A stretch of 64,000 bases of DNA from Spinacia oleracea (taxonomy: Eukaryota > Streptophyta > Magnoliopsida > Caryophyllales > Amaranthaceae), in the NCBI RefSeq assembly GCF_020520425.1, contig NC_079487.1, positions 51,374,719 through 51,438,718 of the forward strand. The letters are read 5' to 3'. Every line of letters starts with the position of its first letter. Position 1 is the first letter of the stretch. Below, in pieces: positions 1-11,861 of this stretch. The notes beneath the pieces were generated by a model, which searched no databases, had not been told where the DNA came from, and was given only the letters and a program-made list of their open reading frames with translations. The position numbers were made by a program, and so were the translations under genes.

Positions 1-591
1 CAATATTTAATATTTCCGATTCCGGAATTAATTTCCGTTTCGAACAAATATTTAATATTTCCGTTTCCGGAATTATTTTCCGATTCCGATAATATTTCCG
101 ATTCTGACAATATTTCCGTTTCCGGCAATATTTCCGATTCCGGCAATATTTCCATTTCCGATAATATTTTCCGATACGTACCATGTTTCCGTTTCCGGCA
201 ACATCTACGACTTGGATAATATTTATATTTCCGATACGATCCATATTTCCGTTTCCGGCAATATCATCGTTTCCGGAGCATTCATTTCTTGCCTGTGACG
301 ATCTCAGCTACCACTGAAACCAAGATCCGTCGATTCCGAATATCCATAGATGGAGTATTTAATGCCATTAAATACTTGATCCGTTTACGTACTATTTGTG
401 TGACCCTACGGGTTCAGTCAAGAGTAAGCTGTGGATTAATATCATTAATTCCACTTGAACTGAAGCGGCCTCTAGCTAGGCATTCAGCTCACTTGATCTC
501 ACTGAATTATTAACTTGTTAATTAATACTGAACCGCACTTATTAGACTTAACATAGAATGCATACTTGGACCAAGGGCATTATTTCCTTCA
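1..591 (-). mobile_element. Partial LTR of the Copia-like family B
   Basis: This is the reverse complement of the first ~600 bases of the LTRs at 13420 and 22290, including the terminal TGAAGGAAATAATG, which here ends at 591. The many short GGAAATATT-type repeats of the U3 are visible. The element continues off the left edge. The bases just outside (592-596, acatg) would be one copy of its target duplication. It inserted into the Gypsy-like internal fragment that follows. Fossil; only a part is visible. Confidence 0.85.
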
Positions 592-1861
592 ACATGGTCC
601 TCTGATCAAGGACCAAGTGGTGGCAAAAATCGAGCCGTAAGGACTAGCTCAAAACCAAAAAGAAGACGGTCACAAGACAAAGGTCCGTCTAAACCCGTTG
701 TCAACCCACATTCAGGTTACAACTAAGTCCGAGCACCCCTCGAAAGAATTCGCTCCTACAAGAATGAATAAAAAGAAATTCTCAAGAGAAATCACAAGAA
801 AAAAATGAAATAGGGACTTGTCCACCTCAATCAGGCAAGACCGCGGCACGCGAATCCCAAATCAAAAAGACGAATTCAGGTTCGCTCACCTCCAGCGAGC
901 GGGGCGTCCACCCTTAGCGGACAGGGCTCGCCCACCTTCAGCGGGCGGGGTCTGCGTCACTAGCCGCGCAGGTCCTCAGTTTTCGAAAAATAAAGTCTTC
1001 AAATTCAAAATAAGCTCGCCATCTTCAGCCGGCGGGGTCTACGTCACAAACCACGTAGGTCCTTATTTTCAAAAAAGCACAAACAAATTTCAAAAAAGAT
1101 TCGTCCACTTCTATCGGACGGGGTGTCCACCCTTAGCGGACAGGTTCGCCATCTTTAGCCGGCAGGGTCTACGTCACAAACCGCGTAGGTCCTTATTTTC
1201 AAATTTCAAAAACAGATTCGTCCACTTCTATCGGACGGGGTGTCCACCCTTAGCGGACAGGCTCGCCATCTTTAGCCGGCGGGGTCTGCGTCACTAACCG
1301 CGCAGGTCCTTAGTCGCTGCAGCGATAACTTTTTCTGGTTTTCCGTTTTTCCAAAAAAGAACGATGTGAGTAGTTTTCCATTTTTTCAAAAATTAAAGTA
1401 TTGGTTATCCGTTTTTCAAAAAAAGAAAGATGTGCTGGATTTTCCTTCGTTTTACGTCCCATAAAAACAAGGGGGTTTTCTCGTTTAGCTAACCCTGAAA
1501 ATGAGAATCTTTAAAAATATTTTTACCTCGTGATTGGGCTTGGCCAGGCCCAATTACACTTCATAGCTTTGATTTCGAAAACATCTGTAGCTACTCCCAA
1601 TGACAAAGTGAGGGAGTTCCTACGCCTCTTTAGATACTTCCAATGACAAAGTGAGGGAGTTTCTATACTATCCGTTGACAAATCCCAATGACACGTGAGG
1701 GATATGTCGACACTTTAAGTGATGACCCTTAAGTCAAATGTTATCACTCGGGGGCTCGTGAGACCCTCGCAAAAAATAGGTCACCATGACTTGTGTGACG
1801 CACTCCGTTTAATACTTTGACCATCGTCTTACCCCAAGACTCAGTCAAAGTGGGGGCTAAC
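592..1861 (+). mobile_element. 3' internal end of a Gypsy (Tat/Ogre-like) element, family C
   Basis: The stretch is closely similar to 9266-10539, the 3' internal end of the neighbouring family C element, and runs into a C-family LTR at 1862 through the same purine-rich tract (gtgggggctaac). It is non-coding, with tandem repeats and no open frame of interest. Together with the downstream element it makes an internal-LTR-internal-LTR series, as expected from recombination between C-family copies. The 5' part of this first unit is lost from view at the family B insertion at 591. Confidence 0.8.
885..1315 (+). repeat. Tandem repeat of ~130 bp (about 3-4 units)
   Basis: Units carry the alternating blocks gtccacccttagcggacagg and a segment containing gccggcggggtctgcgtcac, followed by a cgcaggtcc/cttatttt tail. 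The equivalent place in the second copy (about 9555-9650) has about one unit. The 159-codon frame across this stretch is a by-product of the repeat, not a gene. Confidence 0.8.
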
Positions 1862-3201
1862 TGTAGACACCTACTTTTGTCCCCATTCCCGAAAGGGAAG
1901 GTTCGATGATGAGAACATAAATCTCCACTTGACAACGTATCTCCTATAAAATAACGAATCTCAAATCACCCTTTTCATTTCACCCAAAACCTGCTATTTA
2001 TAGAAACCTGCTATTTATGGAAACCTGCTAAAAATAGTAACTGTCGTAATGGGCAGTTGTTAAAAGTGACAAGTCATAAAAGATAAAAACCTATCAGAAT
2101 TAGGTGTTGCACTCCAACGTAAATCCTAAATGAGATAGAAGTTGCGAGAGAATCTTATTCCTAATACGATTCGAAAATAAGAGTAACGTATTAAATTAAA
2201 ATCCTAACGAGCCTAGAGTTCGTAACGGGCCCAGACGCATTCCGTCATAAAATTAATACGCACTAAAAGACTCGATTAAGTCTCATGCACTCCGGATTCT
2301 AAGAGTCCAAATCTGACAAAGAAACGGCCCAGACCCTATTTTCAACGCCTGGCTCTGGGCGCCGAAATCTTCGGCGCCCAGCCCTGGGCGCTGAAATTAC
2401 CTGGGACGTGTTCTTTCCTAATTCCTCGTGGATTAGAGTTCTACAGTTCTATCTTTCCACGAACTCTTTTCTATAAATAGGGCCCTAAGTTCGACGTGAA
2501 AAGAACACAACACACAATTATTATTCTGAGTATTGACTCCAACCCCTAAGCCTAAGCCTCACGCTGCGAAATTGAACACGCGTTCTGTCGCAATCGATCC
2601 ATAAATCGAACAGAACGTATCCTATCCCGTAACTTGAGATTCGTTAAATAAAAGGAGAAATAGCAAAGTCAAAGTGGTTAGTTTTCTGAGAACCGTGACG
2701 CACCTCTCAAGGGTGCCTCGTAATGTGTCCCTTTTCCATGATTTAATTGCTTTCCTCGCCCTTTTATATGTTGCATATTGTTAAAATCAACTCAGATTAG
2801 TTTAATAGTTAACGCATGTCCCTTCAATTATTTATGCTGAGCTAGTAAGGATATCCTGCCTCTGGAGTTATCGACGAGCGAGTACTCCTCTCGGTAGTTA
2901 CAGTCCCCCGAACCCTCAATCTCTACCCTGCGGGTGTACGTTGAGAGATCCCCACACCAGGGATCACAAGGGAACCTACGGCCGTCGTGGTCAAACATAA
3001 TTGCACTCCCTTTATGTCACGATAACCGGTTTTGTCAGTTTTTCTCATTGTCGTTAAAACTGAATGGCGACTCCTATATTACTAGTCAATTGGGTGTAAA
3101 CTCACAGGAAATCCAATTACACTTGATTTGACAAAAAGAAGCGTCACACCTACGAGGGACGAGGTCACGCATTAGACTCGTGCTTTTTCGACCCCCTCAC
3201 A
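1862..3201 (+). repeat. 5' LTR of family C
   Basis: Begins TGTAGACACC and ends CCCTCACA. TATAAATA at 2472-2479 marks the likely promoter and start of R. The GC-rich hairpin block lies just upstream, at 2341-2398. LTR length differs between the three copies in the window (1340, 1317 and 1457 bp) because of private indels. Confidence 0.88.
2341..2398. repeat. GC-rich double-dyad hairpin block (first of seven)
   Basis: CTGGGCGCCGAA (2355-2366) and TTCGGCGCCCAG (2370-2381) form a perfect 12-bp stem with a 3-base loop, flanked by a second half-dyad ending in tgggcgctgaaa. Related blocks lie at about 3995-4052, 5996-6052, 7664-7720, 8569-8625, 11021-11078 and 62521-62578. They occur in LTRs, in internal non-coding DNA, in the intron-like gap of the antisense gene and upstream of that gene. 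They stand out because the surroundings are AT-rich. Confidence 0.9.
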
Positions 3202-3202
3202 G

Positions 3203-3220
3203 TGGCGACTCCACTGGGGA
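3203..3220 (+). promoter_or_regulatory. Primer binding site
   Basis: TGGCGACTCCACTGGGGA starts two bases after the LTR end, the usual position. The form resembles tRNA-Arg-primed sites of Tat/Ogre elements; that tRNA assignment is from memory. Confidence 0.7.
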
Positions 3221-4424
3221 TAGTGAAGGAAATACCCGTGCTTGTAGGTAATCAAAATAGCCGAAGGGTGAAACGATCCTACCCCGCGTTTATTTCCCCA
3301 TCAAGTTGGGACGACCTGAAAATCAGCATATTAATGTGAACGGGTAGAACCGCATAACGAATCTTGGCTCCCTCCGGGAGTTTGGACTAAGGATACCCAT
3401 CGCTAACCGGGGGGTGCATACGCTTCGAATGTTGTCCACTCGGCACTTTTCGCTAGTAGTACACCCGTCCCAAACCCAATCGCTCGCCCACTAGGTCCCT
3501 CTCATTGGTGTATGCCCCCTTGGCTTACATCGTGATTGGCCTCTTGGGCGAAATTCGTCTGTTGAAGGCACTACCTCGACCGGGGCATGTGTTGGATCTG
3601 CGATAGAAGCGGTACCAAGCCGGCGCAAATATTACCCATAGAAGCCTATCATAAACTACATGACATATTATTATTTTGCCTTATGATGTAATGTTAGTTA
3701 TGTGTAGCGAATTATGTGATTGTGTGTGACTAATAATGCTAGAAAACCAACGACCTTAAAAATTGCTCAAACATTCATAAACCAATTGGCCAAAGAGTTA
3801 TACCAAAATACGTGTTCCGCAAACCCGAATGATTGCCACAAAAATAAGCGACGCTCGGGATGGCCCGTAACGAATCCCACAAACGCCGCACAACGCGTAA
3901 AGGACGTTATTAGGCAAACACGCAAAATCAAAGTCGCATAAACAAAAAGTATACGCAAACAAAAGACAAGAACCAGCCAGGGACGCATTTACAACGCCCC
4001 TGGCTGGGTGCCAAAATTTCTCACGCCCTACGCTGGGCGCCGAAATTGCTGCCTGGCCTTTGGGTCAGGCGCAGCAGCCTCGGTGCCCGCGCAAAAAATA
4101 CGTAGCAAAAAAAAAACTTTTCGTAAGAATTGCTGCAAGGGCGTATGAAAAGCACTCGATTCTAAAAGCGACTAAAACAACAATAAATAACTCTTTGTGT
4201 CGCTGTTAGGCCTCCTACGACGACAATGCTCGGCACCAAAACCGAACATGCTAATAACTATGAATGTCACAACGGGCAAGTGTTTCGAAAATCCAAAGAA
4301 TGACCAAAAGAAAAACCAAAAAGTGTACCAATAAAAGAAAGAGCGAAAAAAAAACCAATAGAGAGAGTCAAAGTCTAGACTAAGTAATGCTTGAAACTTT
4401 GGGGCCTAAACTTTAGCTTATCTT
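3221..4424 (+). other. Family C leader region, no gene seen
   Basis: This is the untranslated leader between primer site and gag remnant. It contains one GC-rich hairpin block (3995-4052) and otherwise shows no convincing coding signal. Confidence 0.6.
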
Positions 4425-5450
4425 ATGCATAAGGAAGGTCCTTCCACTTGGTGCCGATCTGAAAATCAAAGGTTAGTGCGTCTCGAAGATACATCACCAA
4501 CACCAGGTTTAGTGACTCCAAGCTCCGTCCGTCATCCCTCATTTCAAGGATCTCCGCTTCCCCAACCTCGATTCGCACCCTCAAATATGTCTATAAAAGA
4601 GCTACAGAACCAAATGACTCAAATGACCCTACTCATGAACCAACTGAAAATGGAAAACGAATCCTTAGCGGCTGCGCAAGCCAAAAATTTTGCATTACTG
4701 GTCATTTGGCCTCCCGAAACCGAATTAGTCCAAAAATTCATTGACAACCTGGACCCAACTTACAAACCACATCTTAGATACTTGAGCCGTGATACCTTCA
4801 AGAGGGTTTATGAAGTAGGAATGAAGATCGAGGATGACCTCACAAAAACAGTACAAAGGAAACCTGCATACAAGAGTAGCACCTACCACAGGGGCCCCAT
4901 GCCCCAAGCCCAAGAGGTCCATGTTGTGAAAGAAACTCCAACCCGAAGGAGCCCGGGAGGGTGGACCCGAAATTGAAAGTTTGCCCCACTCGGGTCGACT
5001 CTAATACAAGCTTTCCAAAGACTAACCAATCAAGGAAAACTAAGGCCCATAGGCCCGACACCCGACCCTCCAGTCAAAAGTAAGTACTGGGTCGAGGGCG
5101 CTCGTTGCGAGTTCCATCAAGGGAATGGGCATGATACTGAAATCGAGAGAGAAGTGTGCGGTGTGTGCGACGATGATGCTGAAGATGTCTACCTGTCTCA
5201 AGTATCGGGCCAGGACCTCTTTACTAAAACTTGGCCCAGATTTGAAATTTCCCATGAACGCCATACCTTGGATGAGGCACCTCACCTCACCAAGACCAAA
5301 ACAGCTGAAATATTGGACAACCAGGATCTATGGACATTGTTTAACGAGTCGAGGACTATGGAGAACGAGACTGTGATGACTACCCTAGCTTTCCTTACTT
5401 TCCAAATTAATAAAGGACTATGGAGAACGAGACGTTTTCCTTACTTTCCA
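4425..5450 (+). pseudogene. gag remnant of family C
   Basis: The frame at 4425-4976 contains a gag-like stretch (FIDNLDPTYKPHLRYL, then DTFKRVYEVGMKIEDDL). Slightly downstream is a zinc-knuckle-like part (CEFHQGNGHDTE). Both resemble the end of the retrotransposon gag domain and the nucleocapsid of Tat-type elements. The N-terminal section is Gln/Met-rich and may form a coiled coil. Much of the expected gag core is absent, and the region is broken in several places. No protease, RT, RNase H or integrase follows. Fossil. Confidence 0.6.
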
Positions 5451-5451
5451 A

Positions 5452-6499
5452 ATTAATAAAGGCGTTAGATTTCTCCTAAAAACTTTTATTCTAACACTAA
5501 AGAAACACCAAATGTACTTGCAAATACAAAAACAAAAAAGCAGCCCACTCTAGGCCCAATAAACAAGGCCCACTCGGTCTTGAATCGTGACATCGAAATG
5601 AACCACACTATCATATTGCCACAACATAAGGGTCTAACCCATGCAACCCAAAGAAATCAAAAAGGAAATCAAATTCAAAACAATACAAATGTTGCTCAAG
5701 AAAAATCTCATAAAAATAAACACCGCCTCCCGCATCAACACGCACCTCAGCCAACTCAAAAGCCTATACAAAGATCTTTATATCTTCCACACACTAACCC
5801 CATTCTCAAAACCGTTTCGAGTCACGAATAGAAAAAATTAATCCGGACAAAAATGCGTCTCACGCCAACAGTAAAAAAACCTCCGAAATAGCGGCAAAAT
5901 TGATTTTAATACGAGTAAAAAAGTGAAACACAAAAAAAGTGAAATGCAAGAACATGTGAAGCAAAGCGTCGAAAGGACCGCCCAGAAATCATTTTCAGCG
6001 CCCAGGGCTGGGCGCCGAAATCTTTGACGCCCCAGCCTGGGCGTTGAAACTCTCTGCCTGCCTAACTTTTTCCAGAAGTGCTCGTCATTTTATCCGCACA
6101 TAACGGAAAAATAACGAGCACTTGGGGGGTACAGCACGTACTCAGATATGCGTACCAAAAAAAATAGTCGTACAAAAAACACATGGAATATTCACTTTTA
6201 TAAACTCAGGTACACGGCTTACGACAAAAACAGCAGACTAAGATAATGATAATACTTCACTCATTTTACCGATTAAATAATATGTTTCCACCTCAGGGCA
6301 TATCTATTAAAATCCGGCATCCTAGAATTTATTCTAGCTAGAACTACGCGCGACCTGATTCTAAGTTAAAAATATTTAGCAAAGGTACGTAGGCAATCCT
6401 ATTTATGGATTCGGTCCAATCAAGTAAAAAACATATATACATTGTGCAAAAGTGTTAGACATATATAAAAAAAAGGAGAAAAAAAGGGAGAAACAAAAA
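5452..6499 (+). other. Family C internal non-coding stretch
   Basis: AT-rich sequence with a hairpin block at 5996-6052 and A-rich tracts. I see no polymerase remnants where pol would be expected. Confidence 0.6.
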
Positions 6500-6520
6500 A
6501 AAGTAAAAATAAAATACGCC

Positions 6521-6526
6521 TTTATT
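6521..6526 (-). terminator. Antisense poly(A) signal
   Basis: AATAAA on the minus strand about 100 bases beyond the antisense reading frame's stop, in a T-rich stretch. Confidence 0.5.
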
Positions 6527-8478
6527 ATATAATGATAAGAAGGAAAACAAAAGTGCTAAGAAGGAAAAAACAAACACAACTGAAATAAATAAAGGGCACC
6601 TACACCCTAGCAAGAATTACATTACTCTAGTTCTTCCGGATCATCAAATAAAGTCTTGTAGAGGGCAATGTTCGCAGGGTCCACCCCCACAGATTTCTGC
6701 GCTGCCCCTATATCAATCTCCATAAGAACCGGCTCCTGGACACTAACTTCCAAAGATGCCAAGGCTTCAGAAACATTCTCAGTTTGAACAGCTATAGCCC
6801 GCTCAGCCTCAAGGGCACAGACAATGGTGGGGGAAGGATTATCGACATCAACTGGATTAGTCACTGTTTCTACTAGCGGCTGAGCCTTCCTAACCCATAC
6901 GTTGTTCCGGCGACGATCTCCGCGAGAGCTTGCATTTCTATTAGCAACAGCAGGCCCCTTCATGTTAGGCATCTTCTTAGGCCTAGAACTGGAACGAGGA
7001 GGAACTTCCTTTCGCTTTCGATCAGGACGAGCTTTCACAGTCTTAATACCATGGGTGCGAGGATTGGCAGAATCACGACCCTCATATCTAACGCGAATAC
7101 GAGGTATCAAAAGCTCAGCCGGCTCCCCATTTCGAGCCTCGGTCCTCACAGCCTTATCATCGGAGCTCATCCACAACTTGTAGTTTTCAGAAAGACCCAC
7201 AAAGCCATTTGTAGCTACGGCCCAACGCGGGAGACCATCATAATACTTAGCCCATGCTTGAACCCGTGCTTGTGAAAAGGTCGCTACTTTAGGTGGTACC
7301 GTATCAGAAAAGGGGATAGTCTGCCTTAAACCGTATTAACGCATGACTCGGTAAGGGAAGATATAAATGGGCCGAGATAGCCCCAACAAGGAAACATAAA
7401 TCGATACATCAGAACCCCCCGTCATAGTAGTCAAACCCCACCACGGTACCACCCACTTAATAGAACAGATACCATGAGTAAAAAAGGAGGCCCACTCGGC
7501 CTCGTCCTGGCCTCGGTGCAAATATTTTCGGTTACCCAAGGCTATAGGGCGATAATGTTAAGGATCGGCAGGAATTTCCAAAAGCCTAAGTCGTTCCATG
7601 AGCCAAATCTGCAAAAAACGGGTACGATCAGATCAAAAAAAAAACGGTTCTTGGGGCGCAGTTTCAACGCCCAGGGCCAGGCGCCGAAAATCCTAGCGCC
7701 CAGTCCTGGGCGCTGAAACTCAGCTCCAATGCGGGGCGAATAAAAAATATGCAAAAAAAATGTATATGTGCGCAAGGAAAAGATCGATTACCTGCAGCAA
7801 TAGGGGGCTCCCCTTAAAATATTCAGATTTGGCATCCTTCTTCAGCTCATCCGCACTCAGCAAAGTCTCGGCAACAACCAACGGCATAATAGAATAGCAA
7901 CTTTCCATCTGGCTAATCAAGGGGATCAACCTTATGTCACCGAACTCGCCATTGTTATTCGACAGCAAATAATGATTCAACAAGCAAAATACTAGGCCTA
8001 AAATGATGTTTTACAAGTTTTGCCAAATTAACCTCATCACCTACAACAATCTCAGCAAGCATGTTAGCATCTAGTCCTAGAAAAGCCCCTGTGGTTGTTT
8101 TACCCTCTTCAATGGTGCCAGGAGTGGCAGGAGTAGCATTAGTAGGATAACCAAGGATCGCAGCAAATTCATCTGGCAAAGGACATATTTCGTTGCCCCG
8201 AAAAATAAAAACATGATGATCGGAATCCCAAAAGCTTAGGGCTGCATGCAGAAAGTTGTAATCAATATTAATTTGTTGTAAGCCTAAAAGTGCCTCTAAG
8301 CAGTATTCTTTAAACAAAGCCTTTTCTGTAGGAGTAAGGGCTCGTAGCCAACGCCTAACAGCCCGTTGGAGTGAGAAAGGAGGAATCGACATGACAAAAG
8401 CAAGGAGTAATTAAAACGCAGCAATTACAAGAGAGAAGGAATTTGAGAGTGATGGGAAATAGGGACGTATCTAGCCCC

Positions 8479-8486
8479 TATATATA
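8479..8486 (-). promoter_or_regulatory. Antisense TATA box
   Basis: TATATATA flanked by C/G lies about 87 bases upstream of the antisense PMD start codon, on the minus strand. That is the usual plant distance. It suggests the antisense gene had its own promoter and was not read from the LTR. Confidence 0.55.
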
Positions 8487-8490
8487 GCTG

Positions 8491-9265
8491 AAGACATCAA
8501 GTGACATCCTGATCCCATTCGGAAACGCGCTAAGAAATCCGAAAATCAAAATTCGCCAGGAAAGGACTTTCAGCGCCCATGGCTGGGCGCCGGAATAATT
8601 AACGCCTAGCCTTGGGCGCCGAAAATGCAGCCCAAGGCCCAGATTTCACAAAACGCGGAACAGGAAATGACTTAAAACCGTGTCGCTAGACACGAGGCCC
8701 TATTGCAATTAAGATCAAGCCCAAAAGCACCTTTAGCACCCAAATAGCAAAAATGAATGTTAAAACTTGGTCGAAACTTAGACTTGTCTCAAGGAATATA
8801 TGTGTACACTTTTCAAAACAAATATGAGCAAAATAAATATCAAAGTCATTCTTCGAAACACCAAAAAAAATCGTTAAGTCGTTGGTTTCTCAAAATAAAA
8901 AATGTTTGTCTGTCAAAAGATTAATCCGGGCCATGCCAAACCGGATGTTATGGGAAAATAAACTTTGTCGCCCGAAAACTGAAGTCGCACTCCACGACTT
9001 CACCAAAATAGCACACCACTATAAAGGTCGCTCGCACATACGAGCGTGACCCCAAACATGATTAAAAGACGTTATAAACATCCCTCTCTTGGCGAAAAAT
9101 GACCGACAAGCCCAAGTGCTTGGGGGCTCGCGAAAAAATATATACTCCAACAAAGAGTGCGCGGAGTCAAAATCATATTCCCGGACTACGCTATATACAG
9201 TCCCATGTTTGGATAAACTAAAAAAAACGGACTTCGATCTCACAGCAAAGGTCGCCGTTGATACT
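8491..9265. other. Family C spacer upstream of the antisense gene
   Basis: Contains a hairpin block (8569-8625) and AT-rich DNA. The open frames at 9019-9451 on both strands mirror each other and resemble nothing I know. Confidence 0.5.
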
Positions 9266-9654
9266 TGTACGTGGTCCTCTGATAAAAGACCCAAGTGGTG
9301 GCAAAATCGAGCCATAAAGACTAGCTCAAAAACCACGAAAGAAGATGACCACAAAGCAATGGTCCGTCTAAGCACGTTGTCAACCCATATTCAGGTTACA
9401 ACGAAAATCCGAGCATCCCTCGAAAGAATTCGCTCCTGCGAGAATGAATAAGAAAAGAAATTCTCAAAAGAAATCACAAGAACCAATGAAATAGGGACTT
9501 GCCCACCTCAATTGGGCAAGATCGCGCCACGAACCGCGCGAGTTCCAAATCGAAAAACGAATTCATGGACGTCCACCATCAACGGACAAGGCTCGCCATC
9601 TTCAGCCGGCGGGGTCTGCGTCACTAGCCGCGCAGGTCCTTAGTCGTTGCAGCG

Positions 9655-10125
9655 ATAACTTTTTCTGGTTTTCCGTTTTTCCAAAAAAAGCGATGTGAGT
9701 AGCTTTCCTTTTTTTAAAGGATTGGTTTTCCGTTTTTCCAAAAAAGCGATGTGAGTAGCTTTCTTTTTTTTTTAGGATTGGTTTTCCGTTTTTCCTAAAA
9801 AAGCGATGTGAGTAGCTTTCCTTTTTTAAAGGATTGGTTTTCCGTTTTTCCAAAAAAAGCGATGTGAGTAGCTTTCCTTTTTTTAAAGGATTGGTTTTCC
9901 GTTTTTCCAAAAAGGCGATGTGAGTAGCTTTCCCTTTTTTTAAAAGGATTGGTTTTCCGTTTTTCCAAAAAGAACGATGTGAGTAGTTTTCCTTTTTTCC
10001 AAAAATTAAAGGATTGGTTTTCCGTTTTTCCAAAAAAGATCGATGTGAGTAGTTTTCCCTTTTTTCAAAAATTAAAGTATTGGTTATCCGTTTTTCAAAA
10101 AAAGAAAGATGTGCTGGATTTTCCT
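9655..10125 (+). repeat. Tandem repeat of ~60 bp (about eight units)
   Basis: The unit core is ggttttccgtttttccaaaa, followed by gcgatgtgagtagctttcc and a variable T tract. The matching site in the first copy (about 1330-1440) has only about two units. The minus-strand frame with repeating SYSHR / KNGKPI motifs is a by-product. Confidence 0.88.
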
Positions 10126-10539
10126 TCGTTTTACGTCCCATAAAAACAAGGGGGTTTTCTCGTTTAGCTAACCCTGAAAATGAGAATCTTTAAAAATATT
10201 TTTACCTCGTGATTGGGCTTGGCCAGGCCCAATTACACTTCATAGCTTTGATTTCGAAAACATCTGTAGCTACTCCCAATGACAAAGTGAGGGAGTTCCT
10301 ACGCCTCTTTAGATACTTCCAATGACAAAGTGAGGGAGTTTCTATACTATCCGTTGACAAATCCCAATGACACGTGAGGGATATGTCGACACTTCAAATG
10401 ATGACCCTTAAGTCAAATGTTATCACTCGGGGGCTCGTGAGACCCTCGCAAAAGAAGGTCACCATGACTTGTGTGGCGCACTCCGTCTAAAACTTTGACC
10501 ATCGTCTTACTCCAAGACTCAGTAAAAGTGGGGGCTAAC

Positions 10540-11856
10540 TGTAGACACCTACTTTTGTCCCCATTCCCGAAAGGGAAGGTTCGATGATGAGAACATAAAT
10601 CTCCACTTGACAACGCATCTCCTATAAAATAACGAATCTCAATTCCCCTTTTCATTTCACCCTAAACCTGCTATTTATAGAAACCTGCTATTTATGGAAA
10701 CCTGCTAAAAATAGTAACTTCCGTAATGGGTAGTTGTTAAAAGTGGCAAGTCATAAAAGATAGAAACCTGTCAGAATTAGGTGTTGCACTCCAACATAAA
10801 TCCTAAATGAGATAGAAATTGCGAGAGAATCCTATTCCTAATACGATTCGAAAATAAGAGTTACGTATTAATTAAAATCCTAACGAGCCTAGAGTTCGTA
10901 ACGGGCCCAGATGCATTCCATCATAAAATTAATACGCACTAAAAGACTTGATTAAAGTCTCATACACTCCGGATTCTAAGAATCCTAATCTGACAAAGAA
11001 ACGGCGCAGACCCTATTTTCAACGCCTGGCTCTGGGCGCCGAAATCTTCGGCGCCCAGCCCTGGGCGCTGAAATTACCTGGGACGTGTTCTTTCCTAATT
11101 CCTTGTGGATTAGAGTTCTACACTTCTATCTTTCCACGAACTCTTTTCTATAAATAGGGCACTAAGTTCGACGTGAAAAGAACACAACACACAATTATTA
11201 TTCTGAGTATTGACTCCAACTCCTAAGCCTAAGCCTCACGCTGCGAAATTGATCACGCGTTCTGTCGCAATCGATCCATAAATCGAACAGAACGCATCCT
11301 GTCCCGTAACTTGAGATTCGTTAAATAAAAGGAGAAATAGCAAAGTCAAAGTGGTTAGTTTTCTGAGAACCGTGACGCACCTCTCAAGGGTGCGTCGTAA
11401 TGTGTCCCTTTTCAATGATTTAATTGCTTTCCTCGCCCTTTTATGAACTGTTAAACTAATTGAATCTGATTGTTCTATCACGCCTAATAAATATAATATT
11501 TTTGGGAAATTGGATTATCATGCTAGGTCCCTTAATACAATCTAAATCAGATAATCGCGCTCGATTTAGTATTATATGTTGCATATTGTTAAAATCAACT
11601 CAGATTAGTTTAATAGTTAACGCATGTCCCTTCAATTATTTATGCTGAGCTAGTAAGGATATCCTGCCTCTAGAGTTATCGACGAGCGAGTACTCCTCTC
11701 GGTAGTTACAGACCCCCGAACCCTCAATCTCTACCCTGCGGGTGTACATTGAGAGATCCTCACACCAGGGATCACAAGGGAACCTACGGCCGTCGTGGTC
11801 ACACCCACGAGGGACGAGGTCACGCATTAGACTCGTGCTTTTTCGACCCCCTCACA
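10540..11856 (+). repeat. 3' LTR of family C
   Basis: Starts TGTAGACACC after the purine tract gtgggggctaac and ends CCCTCACA; followed by TTAAT, the probable target duplication. TATAAATA at 11149-11156; hairpin block at 11021-11078. Confidence 0.88.
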
Positions 11857-11861
11857 TTAAT

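Larger units (their letters stand above)
6500..8490 (-). pseudogene. Antisense plant mobile domain (PMD) gene remnant inside the LTR element
   Basis: Reading leftwards from ATG at 8392, the translation begins MSIPPFSLQRAVRRWLRAL and continues with features of the PMD / aminotransferase-like family of plant transposon-borne proteins: DSDHHVFIFRGNEICPLP, then EFAAILGYP, then a block rich in hydrophobic helices. Similarity runs over about 8392-7797 and again over about 7610-6622. A short gap with intron-like ends separates them, and a hairpin block lies in the gap. The C-terminal part is a basic, disordered tail (PDRKRKEVPPRSSSRPKK) followed by an acidic end. PMD proteins such as MAIN/MAIL1 act in the nucleus with PP7-like phosphatases; the role of this copy is unknown. 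It lies wholly inside family C and is treated as a fossil: broken in a few places. Confidence 0.7.
1862..11856 (+). mobile_element. Gypsy-type LTR retrotransposon, Tat/Ogre-like, family C, non-autonomous
   Basis: Two LTRs (1862-3201 and 10540-11856) start TGTAGACACC and end CCCTCACA. The 5' LTR is followed by a primer site and the 3' LTR is preceded by a purine tract. The inside holds a decayed gag region (about 4425-5450), an antisense PMD-type gene (about 8490-6500) and repeat-rich non-coding DNA. I see no reverse transcriptase or integrase, so it must have relied on helpers. The five bases after the 3' LTR are TTAAT; the 5' LTR has no matching flank because it is joined to another copy's internal end (592-1861). 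Fossil, with several breaks in both coding regions. The family is assigned from the primer site, the gag fragments and the antisense ORF habit of the Tat lineage. Confidence 0.8.

Noticed and set aside
818-1297. 159-codon open frame
   Set aside because: It lies in the 130-bp tandem repeat; its translation repeats with the DNA and matches no protein family.
9019-9451. Paired frames of ~120 codons on both strands
   Set aside because: They mirror each other in the spacer of the family C element and match no known product.
9602-10141. 179-codon minus-strand frame with repeating SYSHR / KNGKPI motifs
   Set aside because: A by-product of the 60-bp tandem repeat; the sister copy lacks it.
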